Shown piece after piece: positions 47,586-58,045 of a stretch of DNA of 64,000 nt; the first letter of the stretch is position 1; each line of letters starts with the position of its first letter. This DNA is from Cladopsammia gracilis (Eukaryota; Cnidaria; Anthozoa; Scleractinia; Dendrophylliidae), in contig JAJGOT010000312.1 in assembly GCA_022457155.1 (NCBI GenBank), positions 725,001 through 789,000 on the forward strand, in the 5' to 3' direction. The notes beneath the pieces were generated by a model that was not told the DNA's origin, did not search any database, and saw only the letters and a program-made list of their open reading frames with translations. The translations under genes were made by a program, and so were the position numbers.

Positions 47586-47590
<5 letters not shown>
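47300..47590. repeat. dispersed palindromic repeat, copy 2
   Basis: The same family as 22445-22760 in opposite orientation, with arms GGGAATTTTTAAGAACAC and GTGTTCTTAAAAATTCCC around a GCTTCTCG-rich loop. Confidence 0.65.
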
Positions 47591-47651
<61 letters not shown>

Positions 47652-47652
47652 T
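47588..47652. repeat. (AT)n microsatellite
   Basis: AT dinucleotide run followed by GATA units. Confidence 0.9.
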
Positions 47653-47689
47653 AGATAGATAAGTATAATAAAAAACGATGGGGCGAATT

Positions 47690-48480
47690 TCTTACTGGTC
47701 CTGACTGGTTTTAACGTTTCGGCCTTCGGCCTTCTTCAGAAATTACTAAGAATTAAAAACTAAAAACTAAAAACTATGTACAATGATTAAGTTATACAAG
47801 TTGTGACTTATATACATTAAGCTACAAAAACAAAGGAAAACGAGGTTACGTAACATAACAAAAGAACTAAATAACAAGGAAAAATTTAACGCTAAAAATA
47901 ACATACATGATGTGATAAAAACCTTAATTAATGATTGAAACAAAGAAAACTCCCTATCGAGGGCCCCCGAATAATCATATAGGTCACTGTCGGAATGACA
48001 GGACCAGCACGTCTTACCAAGTGCCCCCGACAGAACGTTCAAACACAAAACAACTACAAACAATACAAAGAATAAAACAAGGAAAAGAAAAGACAATCCT
48101 ATTATTGCAAGATACGTGCGTTAATTATTGTAGTTAATGCGGTTTTTTGATCTAAATTCACGTCTCTTGTTAAGGCCATGCGGATTGAGCGTAAACAATT
48201 GGGTTGTCCAATAAGCCTCCCTAGTGAGCAACAATTGGTCAAGGTGAAATGTATTTTGAAATGATCTAATTTTTTCGATAAGAATAAAGCTAATTTGTGA
48301 AATATCATGTTCAGAACCATTAAAATGTACCGCCAATTCACAAGTTCTCATATTATTGAGCATGCTAGATTTGTGGTTTCTGAAACGGACTTTAAATTCC
48401 GTGGATGTAGAACCTACATACTGCAAATTGCATTTATTGCAGGTGGCCAAATAAATCACATTTTTGGACGAACATGACAA
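47690..48480 (-). mobile_element. Penelope-like 3' fragment, third family
   Basis: The minus strand from 48480 to 48121 encodes an intact GIY-YIG C-terminus (NVIYLATCNKCNLQYVGST, then REAYWTTQLFTLNPHGLNKR). The 3' untranslated part runs to a hammerhead ribozyme at 47709-47743. The RT portion is absent, so the copy is 5'-truncated. The protein is distinct from the 53-kb and 36-kb families. Confidence 0.7.
47709..47743 (-). ncRNA. hammerhead ribozyme (Penelope-associated)
   Basis: On the minus strand: ATTT, core CTGAAGA (position 7 is variable in hammerheads), stem II GGCC-GAA-GGCC, GAAA, CGTT, then AAAA. Stem I is AT-only and weak, so activity is less certain than for the other two copies. 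Confidence 0.6.
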
Positions 48481-48675
48481 ACTTTGGCGAATAGAATAAT
48501 AACGACCTGTGGCAGAACTCTGGAATTTCGAATCTTGAAGTAAAAATCACTATTAAATTTGAACTAGTACATTCTCATAGTTTTTTGCACGTTTTGGATC
48601 TTACATTGCACCTTCGTCGAATCCTTGGATCCTTGTGCTGAAGAGTTCACCGTTTGTGTAAACCTTTTTATTCAG

Positions 48676-48677
<2 letters not shown>

Positions 48678-48720
<43 letters not shown>
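48678..48720. repeat. (AT)n microsatellite
   Basis: AT dinucleotide run next to the tRNA-like SINE head. Confidence 0.9.
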
Positions 48721-48722
<2 letters not shown>

Positions 48723-48735
48723 ATTATGAGTGAAA

Positions 48736-48815
48736 AAGTGCCTCAGCTGGGAGTTGAACCCGGGTCTCCTGATTACCGGACAGATACCTTAACCACTAGG
48801 CCACTGAGACAACCA
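48736..48815 (-). ncRNA. tRNA-like SINE head
   Basis: The minus strand reads GTGGCCTAGTGGTTAAGG (A-box), GTCCGGTAATCAGGAGA and CCCGGGTTCAACTCCCAGCT (B-box). An internal RNA polymerase III promoter is clear, but the acceptor strands pair only partly, so a SINE or tRNA pseudogene is more likely than a working tRNA. Confidence 0.5.
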
Positions 48816-49107
48816 CACTTACACAGACACAAACAACACATCTGTGGCTTCATAGTGGAAAGCTCTTGGGAGACATTTACACAAATTCTGCAATTAGGAT
48901 CGCGTCACTTTACCCTGTCGTTCAACGATTCACAGTCCACTCCCCAAGTAAATTAAATTACAAATTAGTGTGGGAAGGGAGATATGGACAACTAATTGCC
49001 TCATAATCTTTGGATCACCAACCTATTCTAGTTAGGAAGGCGATTCACAGCGATTTGTGAAATATATACATAGACAGTTAAATTGAGAACAGAAATTTTT
49101 TGTGAAA

Positions 49108-49507
49108 ATGAATCTGAACCAGAGTATAGGGTGGTTAGCGCTTTGTTTCAGCAAGTGGTCCTCAAGACGACCCATGTAAAGGTTGGCATAACTTGGTGCC
49201 ATCTTGGTTCCCATTGCTGTCCCTGTTTGCTGGATGAAATGCTTGCCTTGGAATGTGAGGTTGTTGCAGGTGAGAACTAAAGTGATAAACTGTAAGATTG
49301 TTTCTCTTTTGTCGTCTGTGAAGTTATTTTGGCGCATGAAGTAATCGCAAGCTTCTATACCACCATCATGTGGGATGTTAGTGTATAGGGATTTGACATC
49401 CCAAGTTACTAATAGTGTTCCTGTAGGTAGTGTATGAGTGGTGTTTAATTCGATGAGTTTGTTAAGAAAGTCGTTGCTGTCTTTAAGATGGGAGGGCAGA
49501 TTCTCGA
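49108..49507 (-). pseudogene. Penelope-like element, minus copy, downstream part
   Basis: This continues the minus-strand Penelope copy across the LINE insertion. It encodes RQNNFTDDKRETILQFITLV, GTAMGTKMAPSYANLYMG and ends at WFRFI, just before the catalytic DD, where homology to the 53-kb element stops. The 3' half of the element is missing. Confidence 0.75.
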
Positions 49508-52082
49508 GGAATAATTAAACTCATTCCCAAGAAAGACGCAGAGCCATACTACGTTAAAAACTGGAGACCTTTAACTCTTCTAAATTGCGACTACAAAATA
49601 GCAGCAAAGTCAATAGCAAACCGCTTGAAAGCTGTTCTCTCTGATTTAGTTAACAGCGATCAGACTGGTTTCATAAAAGGAAAATGTATAAGTGAAAACA
49701 TCCGACTAATCGATAGCGTTACCTGTTTTGCAAAAGAGAGAAACATCCCCGGTTTACTTTTATTTTGACTTTGAAAAAGCATTCGATACGCTTGAATGGC
49801 CTTTTATGTTAAAAACTCTTCAATATTTCGGTTTTGGTCCGAGTATTATAAAGTGGGTAAAATGTTTTTACAGCAATGCAGAAAGGTGTGTTTTAAATAA
49901 CGGCTGGGCAAGCAACTTTTTTAATATCAAAAGAGGAGTTAGGCAAGGCTGTCCCTTATCACCATACCTTTTCGTCCTCTCAGTTGAAATTCTAGCCAAA
50001 GCAATCAGGAAGAACAAAGACATTTAAGGCATCCATGTAAACCAACAAGAAATTAAGTTAAGTCAATATGCAGATGATACGACCCTAATATTAGATGGAT
50101 CAAAAGAATCTTTAACGGCCTCCATAGACTTACTAGACGATTTCAGTGAAGTTTCTGGTCTCAGACTCAATAACAAGAAAACAGAAGCACCATGGATTGG
50201 AAAAAATAACAGAAAAGATGAAGTGCTACTTCCGGAACGAAACTTTAAATGGCAAACAACTTAAGTTAAAACTCTAGGCGTGTGGCTCTCTTTAGATCCT
50301 AAAACAACAGTAAGCTTAAATTATAAAGAAAAACAAGAAAAAGTTCAAAATATATTAAGCTGCTGGAAATTCCGTAGACTAACTCTTATTGGAAAAATAA
50401 CAGTTTTGAAAAGCTTAGTCGTCTCCCAACTCGTTTACATTCTGACACCTTTGTGTACAAACGATCATATTATTAAGGAGGTAAACGAAGTTTTTTATAA
50501 ATTTATTTGGAATGGAAAAGGAGACAAAATCAAACGAAACATACTGATTAATGACTATTCAGATGGGAGCCTCAAAATGATTGACATCCAGTCTTTTAAT
50601 AAATCGCTCAAGGCCACGTGGATTAAGAAATACTTGGATTTAGAAAACAAAGGGAAATGGAAACTTTTCTTTGACCTAGAACTTGAAAAGTTTGGCAACA
50701 GTTTACTTTTCGAAGGCAATCTCAACAAGAAAGACACAGAAAAGATTCTCAGTAAGACGTCGGACAGTTTTATAAAAGAAATCCTCTCAATCTGGTCAGA
50801 AGTTTGTAACCTCCGAAAGCCAGTTTCAAGAGTTAAGCTTATGGCACAATCCCCTCATCAGAATTGATGGACGCTCTATTTTCTATAAAGAATGGCAGCT
50901 GAAAGATATAAGAAAGGTCAAACAGTTAAAAGATTGCAACAATAACTTCCTTACTCTATCTGAAGTCAAGACAAAATACAATCTAAATGTAAGGCCTCTA
51001 ACCTACTATGGAATAGTTTCTGCACTAAATACTCTCAGGAAAAAATGTAACCTTAATTCCCAACTAAACAACGACCCTGAATATGAAAGCCTCTCGACAA
51101 AGTTACTAAAATCATCAAATGCAAGTAGATTCGTGTATAACAAACTTATTGCAATGAAATGCTCCGCTCCATTCCAAAGCCAGCAAAAATGGCTTAAAGA
51201 TTGCAACGTAAGAAGCAATGATAATTACCAGTGGGATGCTACCTATCTATTGGCCTCCAAATGTACAAAAAATGTTAAACATATAGAATTTCAATTCAAA
51301 CTTCTGCACAGACGAATTCCAACAAACGACTTTCTGGTAAAAATTGGTATGAAAGATGATCCACGATGCTCATTCTGTAAAGAAGAAACCGAAACGCTTG
51401 TTCATCTTTTCTGGCTTTGTTCTAAAACAACCTTTTTTGGGGAAAACATAATAACAAGGTTAAAATATTATAAAATTATTCCCGAAAATTACTCTATAGA
51501 AAACACTGTTGCACTTGGGATGAGACCAGATTCTTCAAAGCACCAGAGACAAATCAATCTTTGTTTCCTTCTAGCTAGACACTATATCTGGCTCTGCAAA
51601 TTAAAAGAACTTTTACCTCGTATGACGGGCTTTCTCCGACATGCGAAATTTATATATGATATAGAAACAAAACAAGGCAGCTTTTTTCTAAAAATATGGT
51701 CACTTCTCGATGACTTTTTAAAATAACTTCTTTCACAGTACATTGCTGCTCTTTTCATCTCTAGCTCCGGTTTTTTTTTTTACCATATCTCTTAGCCCCT
51801 TTTCGCTGATTCACCTTAAAGCTTTAAATACCCAAGCAGTTACTACCGGTATATGCCCGATACATTTTTTTTTAATGCTTGATTTTTGAACATCACTTTT
51901 TGAGCATCAATTCAATGTTTTGTAATTATACTTTATAAGTTTGTTTACTTTATTTCTTTTATTTATAGTTATTACCATGTTGCTTTTGTCTGTTATCTTG
52001 TTAACTTGTTTTATTTTTCTATACAAATGTAAATGTAAGAACTTGTAATTGCTGAAGTAAATTATTAAAAAAAAAAAAAAAA
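49508..52082 (+). mobile_element. 5'-truncated L1-like LINE
   Basis: The plus strand starts inside the reverse transcriptase (KNWRPLTLLNCDYKIAAKSIA), with YFDFEKAFDTLEW (motif A), GVRQGCPLSPYLF, SQYADDTTLIL (motif C) and a C-terminal zinc cluster (CSFCKEETETLVHLFWLC) to a stop at 51726. An AT-rich 3' end follows, with a poly-A at 52066-52082. The flanks GATTCTCGA (49499-49507 and 52083-52091) are the target duplication. Frameshifts near 49760 and 50870 and in-frame TAA codons at 50025 and 50261 make it inactive. It lies inside the minus-strand Penelope copy. Confidence 0.85.
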
Positions 52083-52825
52083 GATTCTCGACAAGCGGTT
52101 GGAGCTGGTCATCAACCCATTTAGAGATGTTAGCTGTGGCAGAATTGATGGTGTTGCAGATAGGTCTAGCTGGCGGTGGGCGTTGCGGTTTGTGGATTTT
52201 ATGAACAAAGTAAATATTGCCAGGTCGAGCGTTTTCCATTATTAAGTAATCCGCCGTATCGTTGTTGATTACCCCTTTCGAATGGGCCTCTTGTACAGCT
52301 TGTGATACTCTAATAGCGAAATCAGATGTTGGGTCGGCGGGTATGTGAAGGTACACTTTCTTGCCATTTTCGTCAGTGCCATTAAGTTGTTTGTATGCTT
52401 CAGTTAGATAATCCTTCCTATTTTGCACAACCACTGCTGCTCCTTTGTCAGCTTGGAAAATGGCGATGGTTTTGTCACGCTTGAGTGTTTTGATAGCTTC
52501 ACGTTCCAGCCTGGTGATGTTAGAGCGCTGCTTGTTGTTAGGTGTTTGCTGTAAGATGGCACGTTCCACTGCATTAATGTAATAGTCTAGGGTTTGATCT
52601 CTGCCAGGGCTTGGGGTCCATTTTGATGTTTTTTTTTTTTTGTATGTGGGGCTGTCATTCTCTTTTGTTGTTGTTTCGCCGTCATTCCAAAAGTATTCTT
52701 TCAGGCGCATACGACGGCCCCATCGTTTAATATCGGTTATAAGTTCAGTTTTATTCACACTATTTGGGGTAGGCATAAACTTAAGACCTTTACTTAGTAT
52801 ACTGATTTCGGGTTCTGATAATACA
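52083..52825 (-). pseudogene. Penelope-like element, minus copy, upstream part
   Basis: The minus strand encodes the N-terminal part of the same protein as the plus-strand copy (PTPNSVNKTELITDIKRWGR through KWVDDQLQPLVENL), with an expanded A-run near 52630. Homology begins at the equivalent of 53283 in the plus copy, and the two copies stand head-to-head with their junction near 52825. The LINE insertion separates this part from 49507-49108. Confidence 0.75.
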
Positions 52826-53266
52826 CAGCATTGTGATGAAACAACACCTCCGTTGTCCCCTACGACTATATGGAATGATTATGAAACCGCGGTAAACTCA
52901 CCTCAACCAAAGTCCACAAGTCTCTCACGCGATCACCAGTCGAAATCCCAAAACCCACTCCCCAATCTTAGGCAATCGTCCACACGCGTACACAGACATC
53001 ATAAACCTAACAGAAGGCGAAACTCCTCCAGTCCTAGCAACAGGCATCCAACACCAGCCTCTCCTCAAATGAACCACACTGTGCATGCGACCTCCGCTGT
53101 AATTCGTGACAGGATGAATACAAGTTTAAATACCTCAGTAATCGCATCAGCTCATACCAAACCTGTCAATGCAGCTCACGCCTCCAAACGAAAACACCGC
53201 AGACATTACCATCGTGGCAGACGTAACACAACACCACGCGCCAATAATAACTTTAAAAAACTGTAA
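52826..53266 (+). CDS. Penelope-like leader frame, basic His/Arg-rich
   Basis: The frame encodes ETTPPLSPTTIWNDYETAVN followed by a Ser/Arg/His-rich region (RVHRHHKPNRRRNSS, KRKHRRHYHRGRRN) and stops with TAA at 53264-53266, inside the start of the main frame. It has no clear ATG near its 5' end because the inverted copy interrupts it. The basic region could bind nucleic acid. A run of six A (53255-53260) sits just before the stop: one extra A, or a -1 shift on the run, would join it to the RT frame (NFKKTVINLSDRVL). Confidence 0.5.
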   Translation, partial: QHCDETTPPLSPTTIWNDYETAVNSPQPKSTSLSRDHQSKSQNPLPNLRQSSTRVHRHHKPNRRRNSSSPSNRHPTPASPQMNHTVHATSAVIRDRMNTSLNTSVIASAHTKPVNAAHASKRKHRRHYHRGRRNTTPRANNNFKKL

Positions 53267-55614
53267 TTAACCTCTCAGACCGTGTATTATCAGAACCCGA
53301 AATCAGTATACTAAATAAAGGTCTTAAGTTTGTGCCTACCCCAAATAGTGTGAATAAAACTGAACTTATAACCGATATTAAACGATGGGGCCGTCGTATG
53401 CGCCTGAAAGAACACTTTTGGAATGACGGCGAAACAACAACAAAAGAGAATGACAGCCCTACATACAAAAAAACATCAAAATGGACCCCAAGCCCTGGCA
53501 GAGATCAAACCCTAGACTGTTACATTAATGCAGTGGAACGTGCCATCTTACAGCAAACACCTAACAACAAGCAGCGCTCTAACATCACCAGGCTGGAACG
53601 TGAAGCTATCAAAACACTCAAGCGTGACAAAACCATCGCCATTTTCCAAGCTGACAAAGGAGCAGCAGTGGTTGTGCAAAATAGGAAGGATTATCTAACT
53701 GAAGCATACAAACAACTTAATGGCACTGACGAAAATGGCAAGAAAGTGTACCTTCACATACCCGCCGACCCAACATCTGATTTCGCTATTAGAGTATCAC
53801 AAGCTGTACAAGAGGCCCATTCGAAAGGGGTAATCAACAACGATACGGCGGATTACTTAATAATGGAAAACGCTCGACCTGGCAATATTTACTTTGTTCC
53901 TAAAATCCACAAACCGCAACGCCCACCGCCAGCTAGACCTATCTGCATCACCATCAATTCTGCCACAGCTAACATCTCTAAATGGGTTGATGACCAGCTC
54001 CAACCGCTTGTCGAGAATCTGCCCTCCCATCTTAAAGACAGCAACGACTTTCTTAACAAACTCATCGAATTAAACACCACTCATACACTACCTTCAGGAA
54101 CACTATTAGTAACTTGGGATGTCAAATCCCTATACACTAACATCCCACATGATGGTGGTATAGAAGCTTGCGATTACTTCATGCGCCAAAATAACTTCAC
54201 AGACGACAAAAGAGAAACAATCTTACAGTTTATCACTTTAGTTCTCACCTGCAACAACCTCACATTCCAAGGCAAGCATTTCATCCAGCAAACAGGGACA
54301 GCAATGGGAACCAAGATGGCACCAAGTTATGCCAACCTTTACATGGGTCGTCTTGAGGACCACTTGCTGAAACAAAGCGCTAACCACCCTATACTCTGGT
54401 TCAGATTCATTGATGATATATTTTTCATATGGACACATGGTGAGGAAAAACTAACACATTTCCTTAACCAATGTAACACTTTTGATCCACATATAAAATT
54501 TGAACAAACCTCATCAACCACAAGCATCCCATTTCTTGACGTCCAAGTAATCAACAACAACGGCAAGATTAGCACTGACCTATACACCAAGCCTACTGAC
54601 ACTCATCAATATCTAAACTGGACCAGTTGCCATCCACGTCACACTAAAACGTCCATCCCCTACAGCTTGGCACTGAGATTACGCCGCATATGTTCTAACA
54701 ACAATTTCTTTGAGAAGAGAGCCCGAGAACTACATAATGTACTTCTTGATCGGGGTTACAAAAACAAACTCCTCAAGGAGTGCATTATGAGAGCGAGAAG
54801 AACAACTAGAGAAGAGGCTCTCAGAACCAAGCAGAATCCTGTCACTGACCGTGTACCCCTTATAGTAACCTACAATCCAGCAATGCCGAACCTGCATAAT
54901 ATTCTCAACCAACACCAGCAAATACTACACACCTCATCTAAATGCAAAATCATCTTTAAGGACCGCCCCCTCGTTGCCTACCGTAGAGGAAGAAACCTGT
55001 CAGAGATGCTAACGAACAAAAGATTACCACGATGCGACCCTAGTGAACAAGCAAGCCATTCCACCATTAGCAGTGACACGCCAAACACATCAGAAACCTC
55101 ATGCAGAATATGTGGCCGCTCCTTTCAAACCAACAGAAACCTTAGGATACACTCTTCACATAAACACAAGCAACATACATCCGCCGAACATACTAATCCA
55201 GGATTTTGGCCTTGTAAAGTAGACAATAGATGTGCATGTTGCAAAAAATATGGTAGATTCACAGAAACAGTTAAAAGCACAACTACAGGGGAAACCTTCA
55301 CTCTTACGCAACACACCACCTGTCAAACAAGCAACGTTATATACTTGATTCAATGCACAAAATGCGACGATCAGTATATAGGGGAAACAAAAAACCCCGT
55401 TCATCGCCGTACAAACCAACATCGCAGCGACATAAACGCAGGTCATAAGAACATTCCCACTGTCAGACACTTCAAAAACTGTGGGGTTAAACATTTAAAA
55501 TTAACCGTCATTGAAAAAGTTAGAAATCCTAATCAAGACATTAGAAGAGCAAGAGAAAGCTACTGGATTTCTAAATTCAAGCCTACTATTAATAGCCTAG
55601 TTAAATTTACGTGA
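53257..55614 (+). CDS. Penelope-like reverse transcriptase with C-terminal GIY-YIG endonuclease
   Basis: The frame is open from 53257 to the stop at 55614 (785 residues plus stop). No ATG stands near its beginning, so a joined leader or a downstream start is implied. In order it has ADKGAAVVVQNRKDYL, WDVKSLYTNIPHDGG (RT), GTAMGTKMAPSYANLYMG, FRFIDDIFFIW with the catalytic DD, IPFLDVQV, a C2H2-type finger (CRICGRSFQTNRNLRIHSSH) and a GIY-YIG domain (NVIYLIQCTKCDDQYIGETK, then ESYWISKFKP). The RT copies element RNA and the GIY-YIG nuclease cuts the target. All motifs look intact, so the protein may be functional if the start is resolved. Confidence 0.85.
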   Translation, partial: KTVINLSDRVLSEPEISILNKGLKFVPTPNSVNKTELITDIKRWGRRMRLKEHFWNDGETTTKENDSPTYKKTSKWTPSPGRDQTLDCYINAVERAILQQTPNNKQRSNITRLEREAIKTLKRDKTIAIFQADKGAAVVVQNRKDYLTEAYKQLNGTDENGKKVYLHIPADPTSDFAIRVSQAVQEAHSKGVINNDTADYLIMENARPGNIYFVPKIHKPQRPPPARPICITINSATANISKWVDDQLQPLVENLPSHLKDSNDFLNKLIELNTTHTLPSGTLLVTWDVKSLYTNIPHDGGIEACDYFMRQNNFTDDKRETILQFITLVLTCNNLTFQGKHFIQQTGTAMGTKMAPSYANLYMGRLEDHLLKQSANHPILWFRFIDDIFFIWTHGEEKLTHFLNQCNTFDPHIKFEQTSSTTSIPFLDVQVINNNGKISTDLYTKPTDTHQYLNWTSCHPRHTKTSIPYSLALRLRRICSNNNFFEKRARELHNVLLDRGYKNKLLKECIMRARRTTREEALRTKQNPVTDRVPLIVTYNPAMPNLHNILNQHQQILHTSSKCKIIFKDRPLVAYRRGRNLSEMLTNKRLPRCDPSEQASHSTISSDTPNTSETSCRICGRSFQTNRNLRIHSSHKHKQHTSAEHTNPGFWPCKVDNRCACCKKYGRFTETVKSTTTGETFTLTQHTTCQTSNVIYLIQCTKCDDQYIGETKNPVHRRTNQHRSDINAGHKNIPTVRHFKNCGVKHLKLTVIEKVRNPNQDIRRARESYWISKFKPTINSLVKFT

Positions 55615-55745
55615 TATATTGTTTGGCTTAGTTTAGTTTAGCTTTATAGCTCCATATCTGATTATTACGTCAGCATGTCACGTGTGTTCTTTCCGTTAAG
55701 CTTTTTAAATTTCGAATGTTGTAACAGTTAGTATATACCTCAGAT

Positions 55746-55782
55746 GCTCCTGATGAAGACCGTTATGGTCGAAACGTCGAGC
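55746..55782 (+). ncRNA. hammerhead ribozyme (Penelope-associated)
   Basis: Stem I GCTC (55746-55749), core CTGATGA (55750-55756), stem II GACC-GTTAT-GGTC (55758-55770), GAAA (55771-55774), CGTC (55775-55778) and GAGC (55779-55782) closing stem I. All conserved core bases match; stem III is minimal. Cleavage is expected after C55778. It lies about 130 bp past the RT stop, as in known Penelope-like elements. Confidence 0.85.
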
Positions 55783-55945
55783 GAATAAACCAGCAAAGCT
55801 ACATTGGAGTTGGACTCTTGATCCTCACATTTTCGGTTTTATTTACGATTATTTCAAGTGTGCACGATCGCTTTAGTGATCCTCCAGCAAGCATTTTACG
55901 TTGGTTAAGGATTTGCATTGTTTGCGAGACCCCTCACAAGTTCTA

Positions 55946-55947
<2 letters not shown>

Positions 55948-56018
<71 letters not shown>
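55948..56018. repeat. (AT)n microsatellite
   Basis: AT dinucleotide run of about 70 bp after the Penelope element. Confidence 0.9.
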
Positions 56019-56024
<6 letters not shown>

Positions 56025-56874
56025 ACGATATCGCCCTAAGTAAGCGTTTGTGGGTGTGCTTGGCCTGATTCTCTAAACCCCACAATATAAAAACTGAAGA
56101 CTGTTTCTAGTCTTTTTTTTCTCTCGCTCTTGCTCCCTTTCCCTCTTCTCTGTGATTTTCGGGATGATCGGGGGTCATAAAAACCCTTTTTTCGGCTTGT
56201 TGTAACGAAATTGCGTAAAATCTGATGTCGTTGATCACATTTCAAAAATTCAGCTATATATACATTCATTTAAAAGAAACTACGACTTATGTACAGATGA
56301 CCGGCGTCGCTGAAGGGGAAAAGGTGGGGAAAATGAAAATGGCGTTAAGGACGTGCATTGAGTTAAAGCATTGAAAACTCAGACATTTCGGTGCCCTTTA
56401 CATGAATGAAAATAAGGCAGTTATTGTTCACAGTTATTGCTCTCACATCAAACTCCAGGCTAGAATAGTTCTGGTTAATTCAGAGGCCTTTTCGGAGAAA
56501 AATCGGTCATTTTAATAAATGGAGCGGGTCACGAAATACCGAGTGTTTATATGAAAAAAAAAAACGCAATCCGATTTCAAATAATTTCCAACAAATCTGA
56601 TATCTGAAAAATTGACGAATGGTTAACTTGAGATACTACCTTATTCTTACTAATTTTCGCGTGTACTTAATTTCGCGAAAATGCGGGAGCTGCATTTCGG
56701 GAGCAGTAATTTTCGCGATTCCAAGAAAAAAAGTGAACAACAGTGTATTTAATAGCTATATAGAACAAGAAGAAATTACATTTTGAAGGGTACTAGCTCC
56801 TGGAAATTACCAGAAATAGTTTAAAACGCCCGGAAAAAAAACGGCCAAGATTTTGGACTTAAACGGTACCCTTG
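56019..56874. other. unassigned DNA with TTTCGCG motifs
   Basis: No supported exon. TTTCGCG and TTTTCGCG occur several times near 56655-56720 and again at 57890-58040, suggesting shared repeat ancestry. Confidence 0.4.
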
Positions 56875-57078
56875 TGTAGTGTACAGAGTGTTAACGCGCA
56901 CGTTGAAGCGAGGGAATGAATAAAATGTTAATGCACACGTGAGATTCCTTATTTGCATGTATATAAGTACGGTATGTTGTAATTTATTCGGTTAGTTCGC
57001 GTTGTGAATCGGAGCTGAAATGGACATGTAACGCTCGGGAATAAACGGTGTTTTTATTATTAACCGCGTGGTACTACA
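56875..57078 (+). mobile_element. 5' LTR of a Gypsy-like element
   Basis: A 204-bp unit from TGTAGTGTACAG to GTACTACA, followed directly by TTGGCGACGAGG, a primer-binding site type seen in Ty3/Gypsy elements. A TATATAAGTA box lies at 56960 and an AATAAA signal near 57040. No matching 3' LTR is found in the window. Confidence 0.65.
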
Positions 57079-57089
57079 TTGGCGACGAG

Positions 57090-57653
57090 GATTCGAAATC
57101 ATTCAACAATTCAAGGGCAAAGATACCGGGAGGAGACAGCGTTACGGGTGAATCAGGCGGTACAAGCAACGATGCGGGATCGAGCGGCGTGTCCGTGATG
57201 GTTTCTGTGGATGTCGGTTCTCTAGTTTCGTTTGATCCGAAGGGCGATCCGCATGGTATTAGTCAGAGGTGGAAGAAATGGAAGCGGTCGTTTGGATTGT
57301 ACTTGACAGGAAAAGGGGTGACCGTGGACGCACAGAAAAGAGCTCTCCTATTACACGCGGCGGGTGTCGATGTCCAGGAAATATATTTTACACTTGTCAA
57401 CGAGGAGGAAAGCGCTACCTTCGAAGAGACGATGAGGGTACTGGATGACTATTTCGTTCCAAAGTCAAATGTGCCGTTTGAAAGGCATTTGTTCAGACAG
57501 ATCGCACAAGCTGGTGATGAGACGGTGGACCAATTTGTTTGTAGGCTTCGACAACGGGCGGCGAGCTGCGATTTTGGAGTACTTGAGGACGATTATATTC
57601 GTGACCAAGTGATCGATAAGTGTTACTCAAGCCATTTGCTACATATACTTTGA
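57090..57653 (+). pseudogene. Gag-like fragment of a Gypsy-like element
   Basis: After the LTR the frame encodes SFDPKGDPHGISQRWKKWKR, then EESATFEETMRVLDDYFVPK, FERHLFRQ and VDQFVCRLRQRAASCDFG, typical of retrotransposon Gag proteins, and stops at 57651-57653. No zinc knuckle, protease or RT follows. The start is unclear; an ATG at 57198 (MVSVDVGSLVSF) fits well. A truncated element. Confidence 0.65.
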
Positions 57654-57785
57654 GAAAAGGGGACCTGGATTACAAGAAGTTAAATCAATTTAGATTCCTT
57701 GGTAACAAACAAAACAGAACAGAACAGCTTGCTATGTACGAAATCAAGACCAGAGAGAAATGATTTTTAAAAATTTTAAGGACAG

Positions 57786-58045
57786 AAGTGACAGCTTTAA
57801 TTCAGGACAATTACCATCAATTCACAACACACGACCTTTTTAATTTATGTATTGTTTTCTTATTTAATATGGCATGGTATTAAATTTCGCGATTTTAATT
57901 TTCGCGCTCTCTTTTTTTTCGCGATAAGTGACAGCTTTAATTCAGGACAATTACTATCAATTCAAAACTCACAACCTTCATAATTTATGTATTGTTTTCT
58001 TATATAATATGGCGTTAAATTTCGCGACTTTTTCCAAAACGAGAA
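57786..58045. repeat. ~140-bp tandem duplication
   Basis: AAGTGACAGCTTTAATTCAG begins units at 57786 and 57926, both running through TTTATGTATTGTTTTCTTAT to TTAAATTTCGCGA. Probably the 3' remnant of a TIR element. Confidence 0.7.

Larger units (their letters stand above)
52826..55810 (+). mobile_element. near-complete Penelope-like element
   Basis: A basic leader frame (to 53266), the RT and GIY-YIG frame (53257-55614) and a 3' region with a perfect hammerhead ribozyme form one element. The 5' end is cut by the inverted copy. The protein frame is open for 786 codons, so this is the best preserved retroelement of the window. Confidence 0.8.

Noticed and set aside
53253..53468. Minus-strand 71-residue frame also seen at 52640-52830
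   Set aside because: Antisense of the Penelope protein start; it recurs only because the two copies are inverted.
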